NCBI RefSeq assembly: GCF_030264295.1
Contig: NZ_CP127173.1
Location: 441,501-505,500, forward strand
Reading direction: 5' to 3'
DNA from: Amycolatopsis nalaikhensis
GTDB taxonomy: Bacteria; Actinomycetota; Actinomycetes; Mycobacteriales; Pseudonocardiaceae
DNA length: 64,000 nt
Shown here: in pieces, positions 8,844 to 19,442 of the stretch
How the letters are laid out: the number at the start of each line of letters is the position of its first letter
Numbering within the stretch: the first letter of the stretch is position 1
Position numbers and translations under genes: made by a program
The notes under the pieces: generated by a model
Database searches by the model: none
What the model was told of the DNA's origin: nothing
Seen by the model: the letters and a program-made list of their open reading frames with translations, nothing else

Positions 8844-11800
8844 CTAGGGGTACGGCGCATCCCGCGCCGGGGGCCGTTCCGCCGGCACCGTCGCCAGCAG
8901 GGCTCGGATCTCCGTGACGCGGGGGTCGCCGAGGCGCCGGCTGACGGTCAGCGCCTCGGCCCAGTGCTCTCGCGCCGCGCGGGTCCGGCCCGCCCGGTGG
9001 TTCAACCGGCCCAAGGTGATGCGGACGTCGATGGTGCCGTAGTCGGCGTTCAGTTCTTGAAGTTCGGCGAGCGCTTCGAGCCCGGCCTTCTCGGCTTCGT
9101 CGTGCCGTCCGGCTCCTTCGAGAGCTTCGGCGACGTTCCCCAGCGCGAGGGCCGCGTGGTAGCGGTCGCCGAGCTCCGCGAACGCTTCGTGGGCGGCCTG
9201 CGCGGCTTCGGCGGCCTGGTCGTAGTCGTGGAGGCCGATGCGGCTGGCGCTGACATTGAGCAGGGCGTGCGGGACGAACGTGCGTTGCCCGTGTTCGCGG
9301 GCGAGGCGGACCGCCCGCAGCGCGTGGCGTTCGGCTTCGGCGTACTCGGCGCGGACGTAGTAGGCACCGGCGAGGTTGGACAGGATCGCGACGGTCAGCG
9401 CGGTGCCCTCCCCGTCCTCCGACGCGGCGCGGGCTTCCTCGAGGGCTTCGAGGGCCTGGTCCGGCTGGAGGGTGCGCAGGTAGGCCGAGCCGAGGTTGTT
9501 GGCGCTGTACTGGAGACCGGTGCGCTCACCGGCGTCCCGGGTGGCGGCGACGGCGGTGCGCGCGGTGGTGATCCAGTCGTCGCGGTCGTGGCGTTCGGCG
9601 AAGAAGCCGCGCAGGAGCCAGGCGAGCTTCCAGGCGTGCGCGGTCCAGCCGTGGCTCGCGGCGACGCCGACGAGCGCGGTGAGGGCGGCGCGTTCGGTGG
9701 TGTACCAGGCGATGGTCTGCTCGTGCTGGGTGAACCGGACGGCGGGCACCGGCGCGGGGTCGAGCGTGATGTCGTCGGTGAGCAGGTCGGGGCGGACGAG
9801 CTTGTTGGCCTCGGCGACGGTCGCGAGGTACCAGTCGACGAGCCGGCGCAGAGCCGCTTCGCGTTCGTCGGCGCTCGTCTCGGTTTCGACGAGCTCGGCG
9901 GCGTAGACGCGCAGGAGGTCGTGGAACTGGTAGCGGTCGGTGCCGGGCTGGTTGAGCAGGTGCGCGGCGGCGAGCTGGTCGGCGAGCTCCCGCGCCTCGC
10001 GCAGGTCGGCGCCGGCGAGCGCGGCGGCCGAGGACAGGCTGAAGCCGTGCCCCGGGTGCAGGCCGAGCAGCCGGAAGAACCGCGCGGCGGCCGGGCGCAA
10101 CGCCTTGTAGGACCAGGAGAACGCGGCGCGCAGATCGGTGCCGGCGTCCTCGGGGTCGCGCAGGGTGTCGAGCCGCAGCCGCTGGTCGCGCAGCTCTTCG
10201 ACGATCCCGGCGAGCGAGACGCCGGAAAAGCGCGACGCGCGTTCCCCGGCGAGGGCGAGCGCGAGCGGCAGGCGGCCGCAGAGCTGGACGAGTTCGGCGA
10301 CGGCGCCGGGTTCTTCGGCGAGCCGCCGCGGCCCGACGCTGCCGGCGAGCAACGCGGCGGCGTCGCGGTCGTCGAAGGAGCGCAAGGCGATCCGGCGGGC
10401 ACCGTCACGGGCGACGAGGCCGCGCAGCTGGTTGCGGCTGGTCACGACGACGAGGTTGCCGGGGCCGGGCAGCAGCGGCCGGACCTGGTCGGCGTCGCGG
10501 GCGTTGTCGAGCAGCATGAGCGTGCGGCTGCCGGCCAGCCTGCTGCGCAGCAGGGCCGAGCGTTCCTCCACAGTGGAGGGGAAGGTCTCGGGCGGGACGC
10601 CGAGCGCGCGCAGGAACCCGGCCAGCGCGGCGTCCGGCGTGACGGGGGTGTCGGCCGAGTGGCCGCGCAGGTCGAGGAAGAGCTGGCCGCCGGGGAAGCG
10701 GTCGCGGACGCGGTGGGACCAGTGCACGGCCAGCGACGTCTTCCCGATGCCGGCGGTGCCTTCGATGACGACGATGCCGGAGGCGCCCCCGGGCGGCAGC
10801 CGGTCGAGTTCGGCGAGCTCGGGACCGCGGCCGGTGAACCCGGCGACGTCGAAGGGCAGCTGCCGCGGAACGGTGTGGACGGCGGGCCCGGCATCGGCGG
10901 CGAGCAGCTCGGCGTGCAGGCGGCGCAGTTCTTCACCCGGTTCGACACCCAGTTCGTCGACGAGCAACGCGCGCAGCCCGGCATAGCGGGCGAGCGCTTC
11001 GGCGCGCCGCCCGGACCGGGCCAGTGCGCGCACGAGCCGTTCCCACAAGGATTCCCGCAGGGGGTGCTGCGCGACGAGGTCGGTGAGTTCGGCGACGAGC
11101 CGCGCGTCGGGGACGAGCCCTTCGTCGAGATCGATGCGTTGTTCGACGGCGAAGAGGTACCGCTCGGTCAGCAGCGGCCCCCATTCGGCGGCGAGCGCGG
11201 CCGAGCCGACGCCTTCGAGAGGCGCACCGCCCCAGCTCTCGAGAGCGTCGGCGAGCAACTCGCGCCGCCGGGCGGGTTCCGTGGCGGCGGCGGCCTGGTC
11301 GAGGGTCCGGAGGAAGCGCAGGGCGTCCACCCGGGACGGGTCGACGACGAGCCGGTAGCCATCGGGTTCGGTGACGACGGTGTCCTCGCCGCAGAGGCGG
11401 CGCAGGCGCATGACGTAGGTCTGCAGGCTGCCGCGGATGTGCGCGGGCGGGGTCTCACCCCAGACGCCGCGGGCGAGGGCATCGATGGAGACGAGCCGCC
11501 CGGCGGCCAAGGCGAGGGTGGCGAGCAGCGCGCGCTGCCGGGAACTGGTCAGCACGACCGGCGAACCGTCGACGAGCACCTGGAACGGGCCGAGCAGCCG
11601 GATGTCGATGGTGGTCGCCCCCAGGTCAGCCTCGCGCGCGGCGGGTCCCCGCCCGACGCGGGCCCCGAAGAAGGCAGCGTGACACCACTCGGCCGGGGGC
11701 TCAAGCCACTTTGCGAAATTGGGCGGAACCGGTCCCGGGCGCGGGGTTGGGCCGAGAGGGTGATCCCGTTCGGACGGCAGGACTCGGCGGTGGGTGACGA

Positions 11801-11927
11801 TCGGTTTCGGCCGGTCGCCTTCGAAACCGATTCGCGCGGCTGAGCCATTCTTGTGGCAGAGCCGTCGATCGCCGGACTCCGCGAGTCGCCTCGGACCGCG
11901 GCTCCGCCGGGCAAGCGCACCGGCCAT
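8844..11927 (-). CDS. AfsR/SARP-family regulator (wHTH-BTAD-NB-ARC-TPR)
   Basis: A large regulator of the AfsR class, which in actinomycetes controls secondary metabolism. In order (numbered from ATG 11927): an OmpR-like winged helix from IDIRLLGPFQVLVDG (about 106-195), a bacterial transcriptional activation domain (about 205-350), an NB-ARC ATPase with P-loop GTAGIGKTS near 395 and TLMLLDNARDADQ as Walker B, then TPR-like repeats to the C-terminus. The only in-frame ATG/GTG/TTG is 11927, yet the first about 100 residues look non-coding. CTG 11624, five bases after GCGAGG, would give a natural 926-residue protein. No antibiotic cluster adjoins it. Confidence 0.85.
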   Translation of the reverse strand: MAGALARRSRGPRRLAESGDRRLCHKNGSAARIGFEGDRPKPIVTHRRVLPSERDHPLGPTPRPGPVPPNFAKWLEPPAEWCHAAFFGARVGRGPAAREADLGATTIDIRLLGPFQVLVDGSPVVLTSSRQRALLATLALAAGRLVSIDALARGVWGETPPAHIRGSLQTYVMRLRRLCGEDTVVTEPDGYRLVVDPSRVDALRFLRTLDQAAAATEPARRRELLADALESWGGAPLEGVGSAALAAEWGPLLTERYLFAVEQRIDLDEGLVPDARLVAELTDLVAQHPLRESLWERLVRALARSGRRAEALARYAGLRALLVDELGVEPGEELRRLHAELLAADAGPAVHTVPRQLPFDVAGFTGRGPELAELDRLPPGGASGIVVIEGTAGIGKTSLAVHWSHRVRDRFPGGQLFLDLRGHSADTPVTPDAALAGFLRALGVPPETFPSTVEERSALLRSRLAGSRTLMLLDNARDADQVRPLLPGPGNLVVVTSRNQLRGLVARDGARRIALRSFDDRDAAALLAGSVGPRRLAEEPGAVAELVQLCGRLPLALALAGERASRFSGVSLAGIVEELRDQRLRLDTLRDPEDAGTDLRAAFSWSYKALRPAAARFFRLLGLHPGHGFSLSSAAALAGADLREARELADQLAAAHLLNQPGTDRYQFHDLLRVYAAELVETETSADEREAALRRLVDWYLATVAEANKLVRPDLLTDDITLDPAPVPAVRFTQHEQTIAWYTTERAALTALVGVAASHGWTAHAWKLAWLLRGFFAERHDRDDWITTARTAVAATRDAGERTGLQYSANNLGSAYLRTLQPDQALEALEEARAASEDGEGTALTVAILSNLAGAYYVRAEYAEAERHALRAVRLAREHGQRTFVPHALLNVSASRIGLHDYDQAAEAAQAAHEAFAELGDRYHAALALGNVAEALEGAGRHDEAEKAGLEALAELQELNADYGTIDVRITLGRLNHRAGRTRAAREHWAEALTVSRRLGDPRVTEIRALLATVPAERPPARDAPYP
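11800..11831. promoter_or_regulatory. Perfect inverted repeat upstream of the SARP domain
   Basis: ATCGGTTTCG at 11800-11809 and CGAAACCGAT at 11822-11831 form a perfect 10-bp inverted repeat with a 12-base spacer. It lies about 175 bases upstream of the probable CTG start of the AfsR-like gene. A regulatory dyad here supports the view that this stretch is promoter rather than coding sequence. Confidence 0.5.
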
Positions 11928-11972
11928 CCCCGCAATCGCCTGATCGCCTCCACCGCACCGAGCCCGAAAACG

Positions 11973-12010
11973 CGGCAGGGCCCCGCGCCCATCAGCGCGG
12001 GGCCCTGCCG
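11973..12010 (-). terminator. Terminator downstream of hupB
   Basis: A perfect 16-bp stem (11973-11988 with 11995-12010), six-base loop CCATCA, followed on the minus strand by CGTTTTCGGG. It ends the hupB transcript before the SARP gene. Confidence 0.85.
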
Positions 12011-12044
12011 GAAAACCTGCTCAGCGACCGGAGGTCACCCCCCA

Positions 12045-12092
12045 GGGGGACCCCCGGATTTCACGTTACCGCAGGGGTACGACAGTTTTGGG
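12045..12092. repeat. Partial copy of a GGGGGACCCCCG repeat family
   Basis: Begins GGGGGACCCCCGGATTTCAC, then GTTACC and GACAGTTTTGGG. It resembles the first half of the two longer copies at 59,019 and 59,464, and lies directly after the hupB stop. Confidence 0.55.
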
Positions 12093-12095
12093 CGG

Positions 12096-12797
12096 TCACT
12101 TCTTCGCCGCGGCCGAGGTTCGCTTGGCCGGGGCCTTCGCCGCGGTGGTCTTCCGCGCCGCGGTCGTCTTCCGCGCCGTCGTGGTCTTGGCCGCCGTGGT
12201 CTTCGCGGCCGTCGTCTTGGCCGCCGTGGTCTTCGCCGCCGTCGAGCGGGAAGCCGCGGGCTTGGCCGCCGTCGAACGGGTCGTCGTCGACTTCGCCGCC
12301 GTCGCCTTCGGGGCCGCCTTCGCCCGCGTTGTCGTCTTCGCGGCCGCGGCCTTCGGGGCGGCCTTCGTCGCCGTGGCCCGGGTGGTCGCCGGCTTCGCCG
12401 CCGCCGCGCGGGTGCGCGTCGTCGTCGAACGCGTGGTGGCGGGCTTCGCCGCCGCCGTGCGGGACGTCGCCGAGGTGCTCGCCGCGGCGCGCTTGACCGG
12501 GGTCGCCTTCGGCAGCTTCTTCGCGCCGGAAACGACGTCCTTGAAGGTGGTCCCGGCGCGGAAGGCGGGCACGTTGGTCTTCTTGACCCGCACGGCCTCG
12601 CCGGTGCGCGGGTTGCGGGCGGTCCGGGCCGCGCGGGCGCGCTTCTCGAACACCCCGAAGCCGGTGATGTTGACCTTTTCGCCCTTGTTGACCGTCCGGA
12701 TGATGATGTCGACCAGACCGTCGACCGCCTCGGAAGCGGCCTTCTTGTCGCCCAGGCGCTCCGTCAGCGCCTCGATCAGCTGGGCCTTGTTGGCCAT
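12096..12797 (-). CDS. hupB: HU-family nucleoid protein with Lys/Ala-rich tail (HupB)
   Basis: A 233-residue mycobacterial-type HU. Residues 1-90 are the HU fold, [20 protein letters not shown] to the DNA-binding arm [17 protein letters not shown] and [13 protein letters not shown]. Residues about 100-233 are a basic disordered tail of KAAT/TTR-type repeats, like the H1-like tail of HupB. The start is ATG 12797, with GGAGG six bases upstream. It binds and compacts DNA non-specifically. The position beside leuDC and ppk-mutT1 matches Rv2986c. A close paralogue lies at 28,014 and shares promoter sequence. Confidence 0.95.
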   Translation of the reverse strand: MANKAQLIEALTERLGDKKAASEAVDGLVDIIIRTVNKGEKVNITGFGVFEKRARAARTARNPRTGEAVRVKKTNVPAFRAGTTFKDVVSGAKKLPKATPVKRAAASTSATSRTAAAKPATTRSTTTRTRAAAAKPATTRATATKAAPKAAAAKTTTRAKAAPKATAAKSTTTRSTAAKPAASRSTAAKTTAAKTTAAKTTAAKTTTARKTTAARKTTAAKAPAKRTSAAAKK

Positions 12798-12854
12798 TCC
12801 AGTCCTCCAGAAGGAAGTACCCGTCCACGGCCGCACCGGCCGACTAGCGACACG

Positions 12855-12881
12855 GTATTACCAAGGCAGCACAAATTCCAA
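12855..12881 (-). promoter_or_regulatory. hupB promoter
   Basis: Minus-strand TTGGAA (12881-12876), 15-base spacer, TAATAC (12860-12855), about 58 bases before the start codon. The same TTGGTAATACCGTGT block occurs upstream of the second hup gene. Confidence 0.6.
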
Positions 12882-12989
12882 ACGGCACGCGGAATCTTTC
12901 CCTTGGCGCGGGGCGGGTTCCGCCTCCCGGGAAAGCCTCGGAGAGGGCGCCGGGAGGGCCGTTTGGCGAGGGTTCCGAATCCGGTCGGA

Positions 12990-13028
12990 AGGGGCGGGAT
13001 CGCTTGCGGGACAACCGATCCCGCCCCT
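12990..13028 (-). terminator. leuCD terminator
   Basis: A 13-bp perfect stem AGGGGCGGGATCG / CGATCCCGCCCCT with a 13-nt loop, starting eight bases after the leuD stop. Confidence 0.75.
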
Positions 13029-13036
13029 CGGCCGGG

Positions 13037-13639
13037 CTAGCTCGCGGCGACCGGGGTGGTCGTCGGCTTCCAGGACGGGCGGGCCGACTCGAAGCGGTCG
13101 ATCTCACCGGCATGGCGCAACGTGAGAGCGATGTCGTCGAGGCCTTCGAGCAGCCGCCAGCGGACGTAGTCGTCGATCTGGAAGGGCGCGGTGAAGTCCT
13201 TGGCCCGCACGGTCTTGGTCTCGAGGTCGACGGTGACCTCGGTGCCGGGCTCGTTCTCGAGCAGCTTCCAGAGCAGCTCGACGTCGTGCTGCTCGCACTG
13301 CGCGGCCACCAGGCCGCCCTTGCCGGAGTTGCCGCGGAAGATGTCGGCGAACCGGGCGGAGATGACGACCCGGAAGCCGTAGTCCATCAGCGCCCAGACG
13401 GCGTGCTCGCGGGAGGAACCGGTTCCGAAGTCCGGGCCCGCGACCAGCACGCTCCCGTTCTTGAACGGCTCGGAGTTGAGGATGAAGTTCTCGTCGCCGC
13501 GCCAGGCGGCGAACAGGCCGTCCTCGAAGCCGGTCCGGGTGACCCGCTTGAGGTAGACCGCCGGGATGATCTGGTCAGTGTCCACGTTGGACCGGCGCAG
13601 GGGGACGCCGACGCCGGTGTGCTGGGTGAACGGTTCCAT
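13037..13639 (-). CDS. leuD: 3-isopropylmalate dehydratase small subunit
   Basis: A 200-residue swivel-domain subunit that, with LeuC, isomerises 2- to 3-isopropylmalate in leucine synthesis. Family landmarks are [32 protein letters not shown] (substrate-binding GSSREHA) and [16 protein letters not shown]. Length is typical. ATG 13639 is preceded by GAGGAG, and the gap to leuC is 21 bases, so this is a two-gene operon ending in a strong hairpin. The divergent IclR-type gene is the likely regulator. Confidence 0.97.
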   Translation of the reverse strand: MEPFTQHTGVGVPLRRSNVDTDQIIPAVYLKRVTRTGFEDGLFAAWRGDENFILNSEPFKNGSVLVAGPDFGTGSSREHAVWALMDYGFRVVISARFADIFRGNSGKGGLVAAQCEQHDVELLWKLLENEPGTEVTVDLETKTVRAKDFTAPFQIDDYVRWRLLEGLDDIALTLRHAGEIDRFESARPSWKPTTTPVAAS

Positions 13640-13660
13640 GGTGGAGCTCCTCGCAAAGGG

Positions 13661-15094
<1,434 letters not shown>

Positions 15095-15200
15095 CTCCGG
15101 CTCCTTCCACGGTTCGTCGTCGAACTCGGGCGCGCACTTACGGAGCGGGTGCGAGCCGCGATGGGAGGAGCGCAGCTCGAGTTCAGGGTTTCCCAGATGC

Positions 15201-15236
15201 TGGACTTCCCAAAGTGCGGGACGCTAGTATCGGGTC
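15201..15236 (+). promoter_or_regulatory. Leaderless promoter of the IclR-family gene
   Basis: TGGACT at 15201-15206, 18-base spacer, TAGTAT at 15225-15230, then six bases to GTG 15237. This spacing places transcription start at or next to the start codon. No Shine-Dalgarno sequence is present. The -35 hexamer abuts the second TTCCCA (15206-15211). Confidence 0.6.
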
Positions 15237-15938
15237 GTGGGACAGCATAGCGGTATCGGAGTACTGGACAAAGCGGTGGCCGTCCTGCAGGCGGTCGCGG
15301 ACGACCCCTGCGGCCTCGCGGAACTGTGCACGCGCACCGGCCTGCCCCGGGCGACGGCGCACCGGCTCGCGGTCGGCCTCGAGGTGCACCGCCTGCTGCG
15401 CCGCGGCCCGGACGGCCGCTGGCGCCCCGGTACCGCGCTCGCCGAGCTGGCGGGCGGTTCGACGGACCCCCTCCTCGACGCGGCGGGCGTCGTCCTGCCC
15501 AAGCTGCGCGACGTGACGGGCGAAAGCGTCCAGCTGTACCGCCGCGACGGAGTCCAGCGCGTGTGCGTGGCGACGGCCGAGCCCCCGAGTGGGCTACGCG
15601 ACACCGTCCCGATCGGCTCCCGCCTGCCGATGACGGCGGGCTCGGGCGCGAAGGTACTGGCGGCGTGGGCGGACCCGCACACGCAGCGCACGATCCTGGC
15701 GGACGCGGTCTTCGGCGAGCGGACGCTCCTGGAGGTGCGGCGACGCGGGTGGGCGCAGAGTGTGGCCGAGCGCGAGCCGGGGGTGGCGAGCATCTCGGCG
15801 CCGGTGCGCGATTCCGCGGGGACGGTCGTGGCGGCGGTGTCGGTTTCCGGGCCGATCGAGCGGATCGGGCGCAAGCCGGGGGCGCGCTGGGCCGCGGACC
15901 TGCTCGCCGCGGCGGACGCGTTGCAGGAACGGCTCTGA
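15237..15938 (+). CDS. IclR-family transcriptional regulator of leuCD (NdgR-like)
   Basis: A 233-residue regulator. Residues 5-60 form a winged helix (VLDKAVAVLQAVADDP, then LAELCTRTGLPRATAHRLAVGLE). Residues about 75-233 are the IclR ligand-binding domain, with GSRLPMTAGSGAKVLAAW and the final SVSGPIERIGR. Divergent placement from leuCD is conserved across actinobacteria: NdgR in Streptomyces, LtbR in corynebacteria and Rv2989 in mycobacteria. There it controls leucine genes and other amino-acid pathways. A leaderless GTG start is likely from the promoter spacing. Confidence 0.9.
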   Translation: MGQHSGIGVLDKAVAVLQAVADDPCGLAELCTRTGLPRATAHRLAVGLEVHRLLRRGPDGRWRPGTALAELAGGSTDPLLDAAGVVLPKLRDVTGESVQLYRRDGVQRVCVATAEPPSGLRDTVPIGSRLPMTAGSGAKVLAAWADPHTQRTILADAVFGERTLLEVRRRGWAQSVAEREPGVASISAPVRDSAGTVVAAVSVSGPIERIGRKPGARWAADLLAAADALQERL

Positions 15939-15951
15939 ACCGGGTCGGGGT

Positions 15952-16266
15952 TCAGGCCTGCCCGGTCTCGAAGCGCGCCACCTTGCCGTCGCGAATGAAG
16001 AACTGCCAGCGGGTCCGCATCGCGCCCCACGTCGAGTTCGAATAGCTCGCCACGAACTTGCGGCCCTCGTCCTCCGCCCGCTCGACCTCGAGGTGGCCCT
16101 GGCTGGAGAAGATCTCCCGCTCGGTCCACTCCGCCAGGTCGCGGTCGGTGCCGTCGTCGGACATCGTCGCGTCCGGGGTCAAAGCCGCCTGGAACGCTGT
16201 GCGGTCGCCCGCGTTCAGCGCGTCGATGAACGCTCGCACCGCCGGGTCGCCGATCTCGTTTGTCAT
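15952..16266 (-). CDS. Nuclear transport factor 2 / SnoaL-like protein
   Basis: A 104-residue small alpha+beta barrel. It has the NTF2 opening helix AVRAFIDALNAGDRTAFQAALTPDATMSDD and closing strands TRWQFFIRDGKVARFETGQA. Members of this size are often annotated as nuclear transport factor 2 family and have no assigned reaction. ATG 16266 was chosen because the 21-codon extension from 16329 has no domain content. It converges on the IclR gene with 13 bases between the stops. Confidence 0.75.
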   Translation of the reverse strand: MTNEIGDPAVRAFIDALNAGDRTAFQAALTPDATMSDDGTDRDLAEWTEREIFSSQGHLEVERAEDEGRKFVASYSNSTWGAMRTRWQFFIRDGKVARFETGQA

Positions 16267-16365
16267 GCCGTCATCGTGCACCGTTCGGGGGAACCTCGCG
16301 AAATCCGCGTATTCGGTGACGGCGGTCACGTCTCCTCAGGGACAGCACCACGGAGGGGGAGACAC

Positions 16366-16620
16366 ATGGTCACCGAACTGAACCGGCGGGCGTTGGCGAT
16401 GCTGCGCGCCGTCGGCGCCGGGCGGGCCGAACTGACCTGCAGCTGCGAACCGGACCTGCGCGTCGACGGCCTGCCCTGCTGCGACCAGGCGACCGCGCAC
16501 GCCCTCGCGCGGGCCGGCCTGATCCAGCCCGCGCACGTCGTGGCCGTCGGGCAGTGGGCGCGGGCGGAGCTCACCGCGGACGGCCGGGAAGCGCTCGGCG
16601 AAGCTCGAGCCGCCGCTTGA
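16366..16620 (+). CDS. Small hypothetical protein, cysteine-containing
   Basis: An 84-residue protein starting at ATG 16366, with GGAGGGGG upstream. The middle holds CSC and CC pairs (LTCSCEPDLRVDGLPCCDQ), four cysteines that might bind metal or be structural. It ends with a helix AELTADGREALGEARAAA reminiscent of the last helix of winged-helix proteins. I do not recognise the family. It is followed 60 bases later by a lipoprotein gene on the same strand. Confidence 0.65.
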   Translation: MVTELNRRALAMLRAVGAGRAELTCSCEPDLRVDGLPCCDQATAHALARAGLIQPAHVVAVGQWARAELTADGREALGEARAAA

Positions 16621-16679
16621 TGCAACCATTCGGCGGCCTCGCGCGTGGTACCCGCGGAGGACGACCGCGAGGGGACGCC

Positions 16680-17255
16680 ATGAAGATCGTGCTCGGGCTG
16701 CTCGGCAGCTGCCTGATGCTGGCCGCGTGCAGCGGGCCGGGCGCCGGTGCGCCGGTCGTCACCGTGACCGCGCCCGCGACGCCGCCCGCGACACCCACCG
16801 CCGATCCGGCGACGGTCAGCTGGATGGACGGCTTCTGCGGTGCCATCCACGGCTACCGGAAGCGCACCAACGAGGAAGCCGGGCCGGGCAAGCCGGAGCC
16901 GGGCTCGGTCGCCGAAGCGCAGAAAGCCCTCAGTGCCGAACTCGGCGGGATCGCGACGCGGACCGGCGAGGTCGTCGACAAGCTGAGCGCGCTGCCGCCC
17001 GCGCCGGTCCCGCTGGCCGAGCAGGTGCGGAAGGCGTACGTCACGAAGTTCACCACGGCCCGCGACCGCGCCGCGAACGCCAAAACCGCGCTCGACCGCG
17101 CGAAGCCCGGCGACGAGGCGTCCCAGGACCCGGCGGCGCAGGCCATCGAGCAGGCGCAGCAGGACGTCGACGGCACCTACGACCCGGTCGCCCCGCTGAC
17201 GGAGTCAGCCGAGCTGATGACCGCGGCGGCGACGGCGCCCGGCTGCAAAGCCTGA
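16680..17255 (+). CDS. Putative lipoprotein
   Basis: A 191-residue protein with a lipoprotein signal peptide: KIVLGLLGSCLMLAAC, lipobox ending at C17. A Pro/Thr/Ala-rich linker follows to about residue 42. The rest is helical with regularly spaced Ala/Lys/Glu (AEAQKALSAELGGIATRTGE), suggesting a surface helical bundle. The two later cysteines, in GFCGAIHGY and APGCKA, could pair. No known domain is recognised. The start is ATG 16680, with GAGGGG nine bases before. Confidence 0.75.
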   Translation: MKIVLGLLGSCLMLAACSGPGAGAPVVTVTAPATPPATPTADPATVSWMDGFCGAIHGYRKRTNEEAGPGKPEPGSVAEAQKALSAELGGIATRTGEVVDKLSALPPAPVPLAEQVRKAYVTKFTTARDRAANAKTALDRAKPGDEASQDPAAQAIEQAQQDVDGTYDPVAPLTESAELMTAAATAPGCKA

Positions 17256-17319
17256 CCGCGGGTGGACGCGGCAGGCGGGATGCGTTCTCGTCGAGTGCGT
17301 TGAAGACCATAACCCGCCA

Positions 17320-19371
17320 TCATCGCGTCAGTGACGCCCGCAGCGGCAGGGACCGCGACGAATCCCCGACCGACACCGTGAACCCGCCCCGCACCGGCCG
17401 CCACGTGTGGGTGAGCGTGTCCCACGTCGAAAAGTCGCGCGCGGTCAAGTGGATCGTCACCCGCTGGGCCTGTCCAGGGGCCAGCGAAACCCGCGAGAAC
17501 CCCTTCAGCTGCCGCGGCGGCTCGCCCGCGGCCGCCGGGAAGCCCAGATACAACTGCGCCACGTCGGCACCAGCGCGACGCCCCGTGTTCCGCACCGTGA
17601 ACGTCGCCAGCGCGCCGTCCCCGGCCGGCCGCACCGACAGCCCCGAGAACGCGAACGTCGTGTACGACAGCCCATGGCCGAACGGGTACAGCGGCGTCCG
17701 GCCCTGCGCGTCGAACCACCGGTAGCCGACCTGCAGCCCCTCCGAATACTTCGCCACGCCGTCGACGCCCGGGAACTGCTCCGGCGTGTTCGCCGGGGTG
17801 TCCGCGTCCGCCGCCGGGAACGTGATCGGCAGCTTCGCCGACGGGTTCACGTCGCCGAACAGGACCGCCGCCACCGCCGCGCCGTCCTGCTGGCCCGGGT
17901 ACCACGCCTGCAGGATCGCCGGTACCTTCGACGCCCACGGCATCAGCACCGGCCCGCCGCTCTTCACCACGACCACCGTGTGCGGGTTCGCCGCGGCGAC
18001 CGCCGTCACCAACGCGTCCTGGTCGCCCTCCAGCGCGAGGCTCGGCCGGTCCTTGCCCTCGGTCTCGTTGTCGCCCACCATCACGATGCTGACGTCCGCG
18101 CTCCGGGCCAGCTCGGCCGCCCGCGCCGGGTCACTGCCGTCGTCGAGGGTCACCGCGGCGCCGGGCACGCGCTGCCGCAGCCCCGGCAACGGGTCCACTG
18201 TGGACGTCGGGATGACGGCAGAGCTGCCTCCGCCGCCGGTCTTGGCCTTCGTCGCGAACGGGCCGATCAGCGCGATCGAGCGCACCGCGGGGTCGAGCGG
18301 CAGCTGGGCGTGTTCGTCGCGCAGCAGCACCATGCCGCGCTCGGCGAACTCCTTCGCCGCGGCGTCGTGCTCGGCCGTCGGCAGCGGGGTGAGCACCGGC
18401 GGGTGGTCGAACTGCCCGAACGCGAACATCGTGCGGAACCGCGGCAGCAGCAGCTCGTCGACGCGCCGCTCGGTCACCTGCCCGGCCAGCACCGCCTGCT
18501 TCAGCTTGTCGCCGTACCACGTGCCGTCGATCATCTCGAGGTTCATGCCCGCGTTCGCCGACCCGACCGTGCTGTGCGCCGCGCCCCAGTCCGACTGGAT
18601 GAACCCCTTGAACCCCCATTCGTCGCGCAGCTTGCCCTGCAGCAGCTCCGGGTTCTCGCACAGGAACACGCCGTTGATCTTCGGGAACGCGCACATCACC
18701 GAACCCGCGCGGCCTTCGGTGACCGACTGCTCGAAGTGCGGCAGGTAGATCTCGTTGAGCGTCCGCTCGTCGATGTGCTCGTCGATGCTGAACCGCTGGG
18801 TCTCCTGGTTGTTCGCCGCGTAGTGCTTGACCTCGGCGATCGTGCCGTTCTCCTGGATGCCGCGGATGTCGGCGGCGGCCAGCGCGCCGACGAGCACCGG
18901 GTCCTCTCCCATCCCCTCGAACGTCCGGCCGTTGCGCGGGACGCGGGCGATGTTGATGTCCGGCGCCTCGGACACGTTGTGCGCGAGCGCGCGCGTCTCG
19001 CTGCCGATCAGCCTGCCGTAGCGGCGCGCGAGCCCGGTGTCGAACGTCGACGCGAGCGCCATCGTGGCCGGCAACGCGGTCGCCGGCTTCTGCGGCTTGT
19101 CGTCGGCCGGGCCCATGCCCGCCGGGCCGTTGGCGATCCGGAAGCCGGGTACGCCCAGCCGCGGGATCGGCGGCACGTACCGCTGGTGCTCGGCGTCGGG
19201 TTGCAGGTGCAGCTGGGAGATCTTCTCGTCGAGCGTCATCGCCGCGATCAGTTCCGCGGCCCGGCGGTCCGGTGACTGCCGGGCGTCGCGCCAGGGCTGC
19301 GCGTCCGCCATCGCCGGGGTCGCCAGCGACAACCCCAGTACCACCGCGAGAACCAGCCGGCCGTTGCGCAT
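17320..19371 (-). CDS. Secreted glycoside hydrolase family 3 protein (beta-glucosidase type)
   Basis: A 683-residue protein with a signal peptide (RNGRLVLAVVLGLSLATPAMA). The N-terminal GH3 barrel contains VKHYAANNQE (conserved KH) and FIQSDWGAAHS, whose Asp is the catalytic nucleophile. The C-terminal alpha/beta sandwich follows (SIALIGPFA, VVVKSGGPVLMPW). The final about 80 residues are the fibronectin-III-like domain (VTFTVRNTG-type pattern, DVAQLYLGFP). It should release glucose or other sugars from beta-glycosides outside the cell. Start ATG 19371 has GAGGGAG upstream. A dyad at 19,443-19,471 may be a sugar-responsive operator. Confidence 0.93.
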   Translation of the reverse strand: MRNGRLVLAVVLGLSLATPAMADAQPWRDARQSPDRRAAELIAAMTLDEKISQLHLQPDAEHQRYVPPIPRLGVPGFRIANGPAGMGPADDKPQKPATALPATMALASTFDTGLARRYGRLIGSETRALAHNVSEAPDINIARVPRNGRTFEGMGEDPVLVGALAAADIRGIQENGTIAEVKHYAANNQETQRFSIDEHIDERTLNEIYLPHFEQSVTEGRAGSVMCAFPKINGVFLCENPELLQGKLRDEWGFKGFIQSDWGAAHSTVGSANAGMNLEMIDGTWYGDKLKQAVLAGQVTERRVDELLLPRFRTMFAFGQFDHPPVLTPLPTAEHDAAAKEFAERGMVLLRDEHAQLPLDPAVRSIALIGPFATKAKTGGGGSSAVIPTSTVDPLPGLRQRVPGAAVTLDDGSDPARAAELARSADVSIVMVGDNETEGKDRPSLALEGDQDALVTAVAAANPHTVVVVKSGGPVLMPWASKVPAILQAWYPGQQDGAAVAAVLFGDVNPSAKLPITFPAADADTPANTPEQFPGVDGVAKYSEGLQVGYRWFDAQGRTPLYPFGHGLSYTTFAFSGLSVRPAGDGALATFTVRNTGRRAGADVAQLYLGFPAAAGEPPRQLKGFSRVSLAPGQAQRVTIHLTARDFSTWDTLTHTWRPVRGGFTVSVGDSSRSLPLRASLTR

Positions 19372-19442
19372 CGCGTCTCCCTCGCCACCGAACGGGATCA
19401 CCGGCGGCCAAGCTAACGCATACGTGACGGCGAAACATAGAC

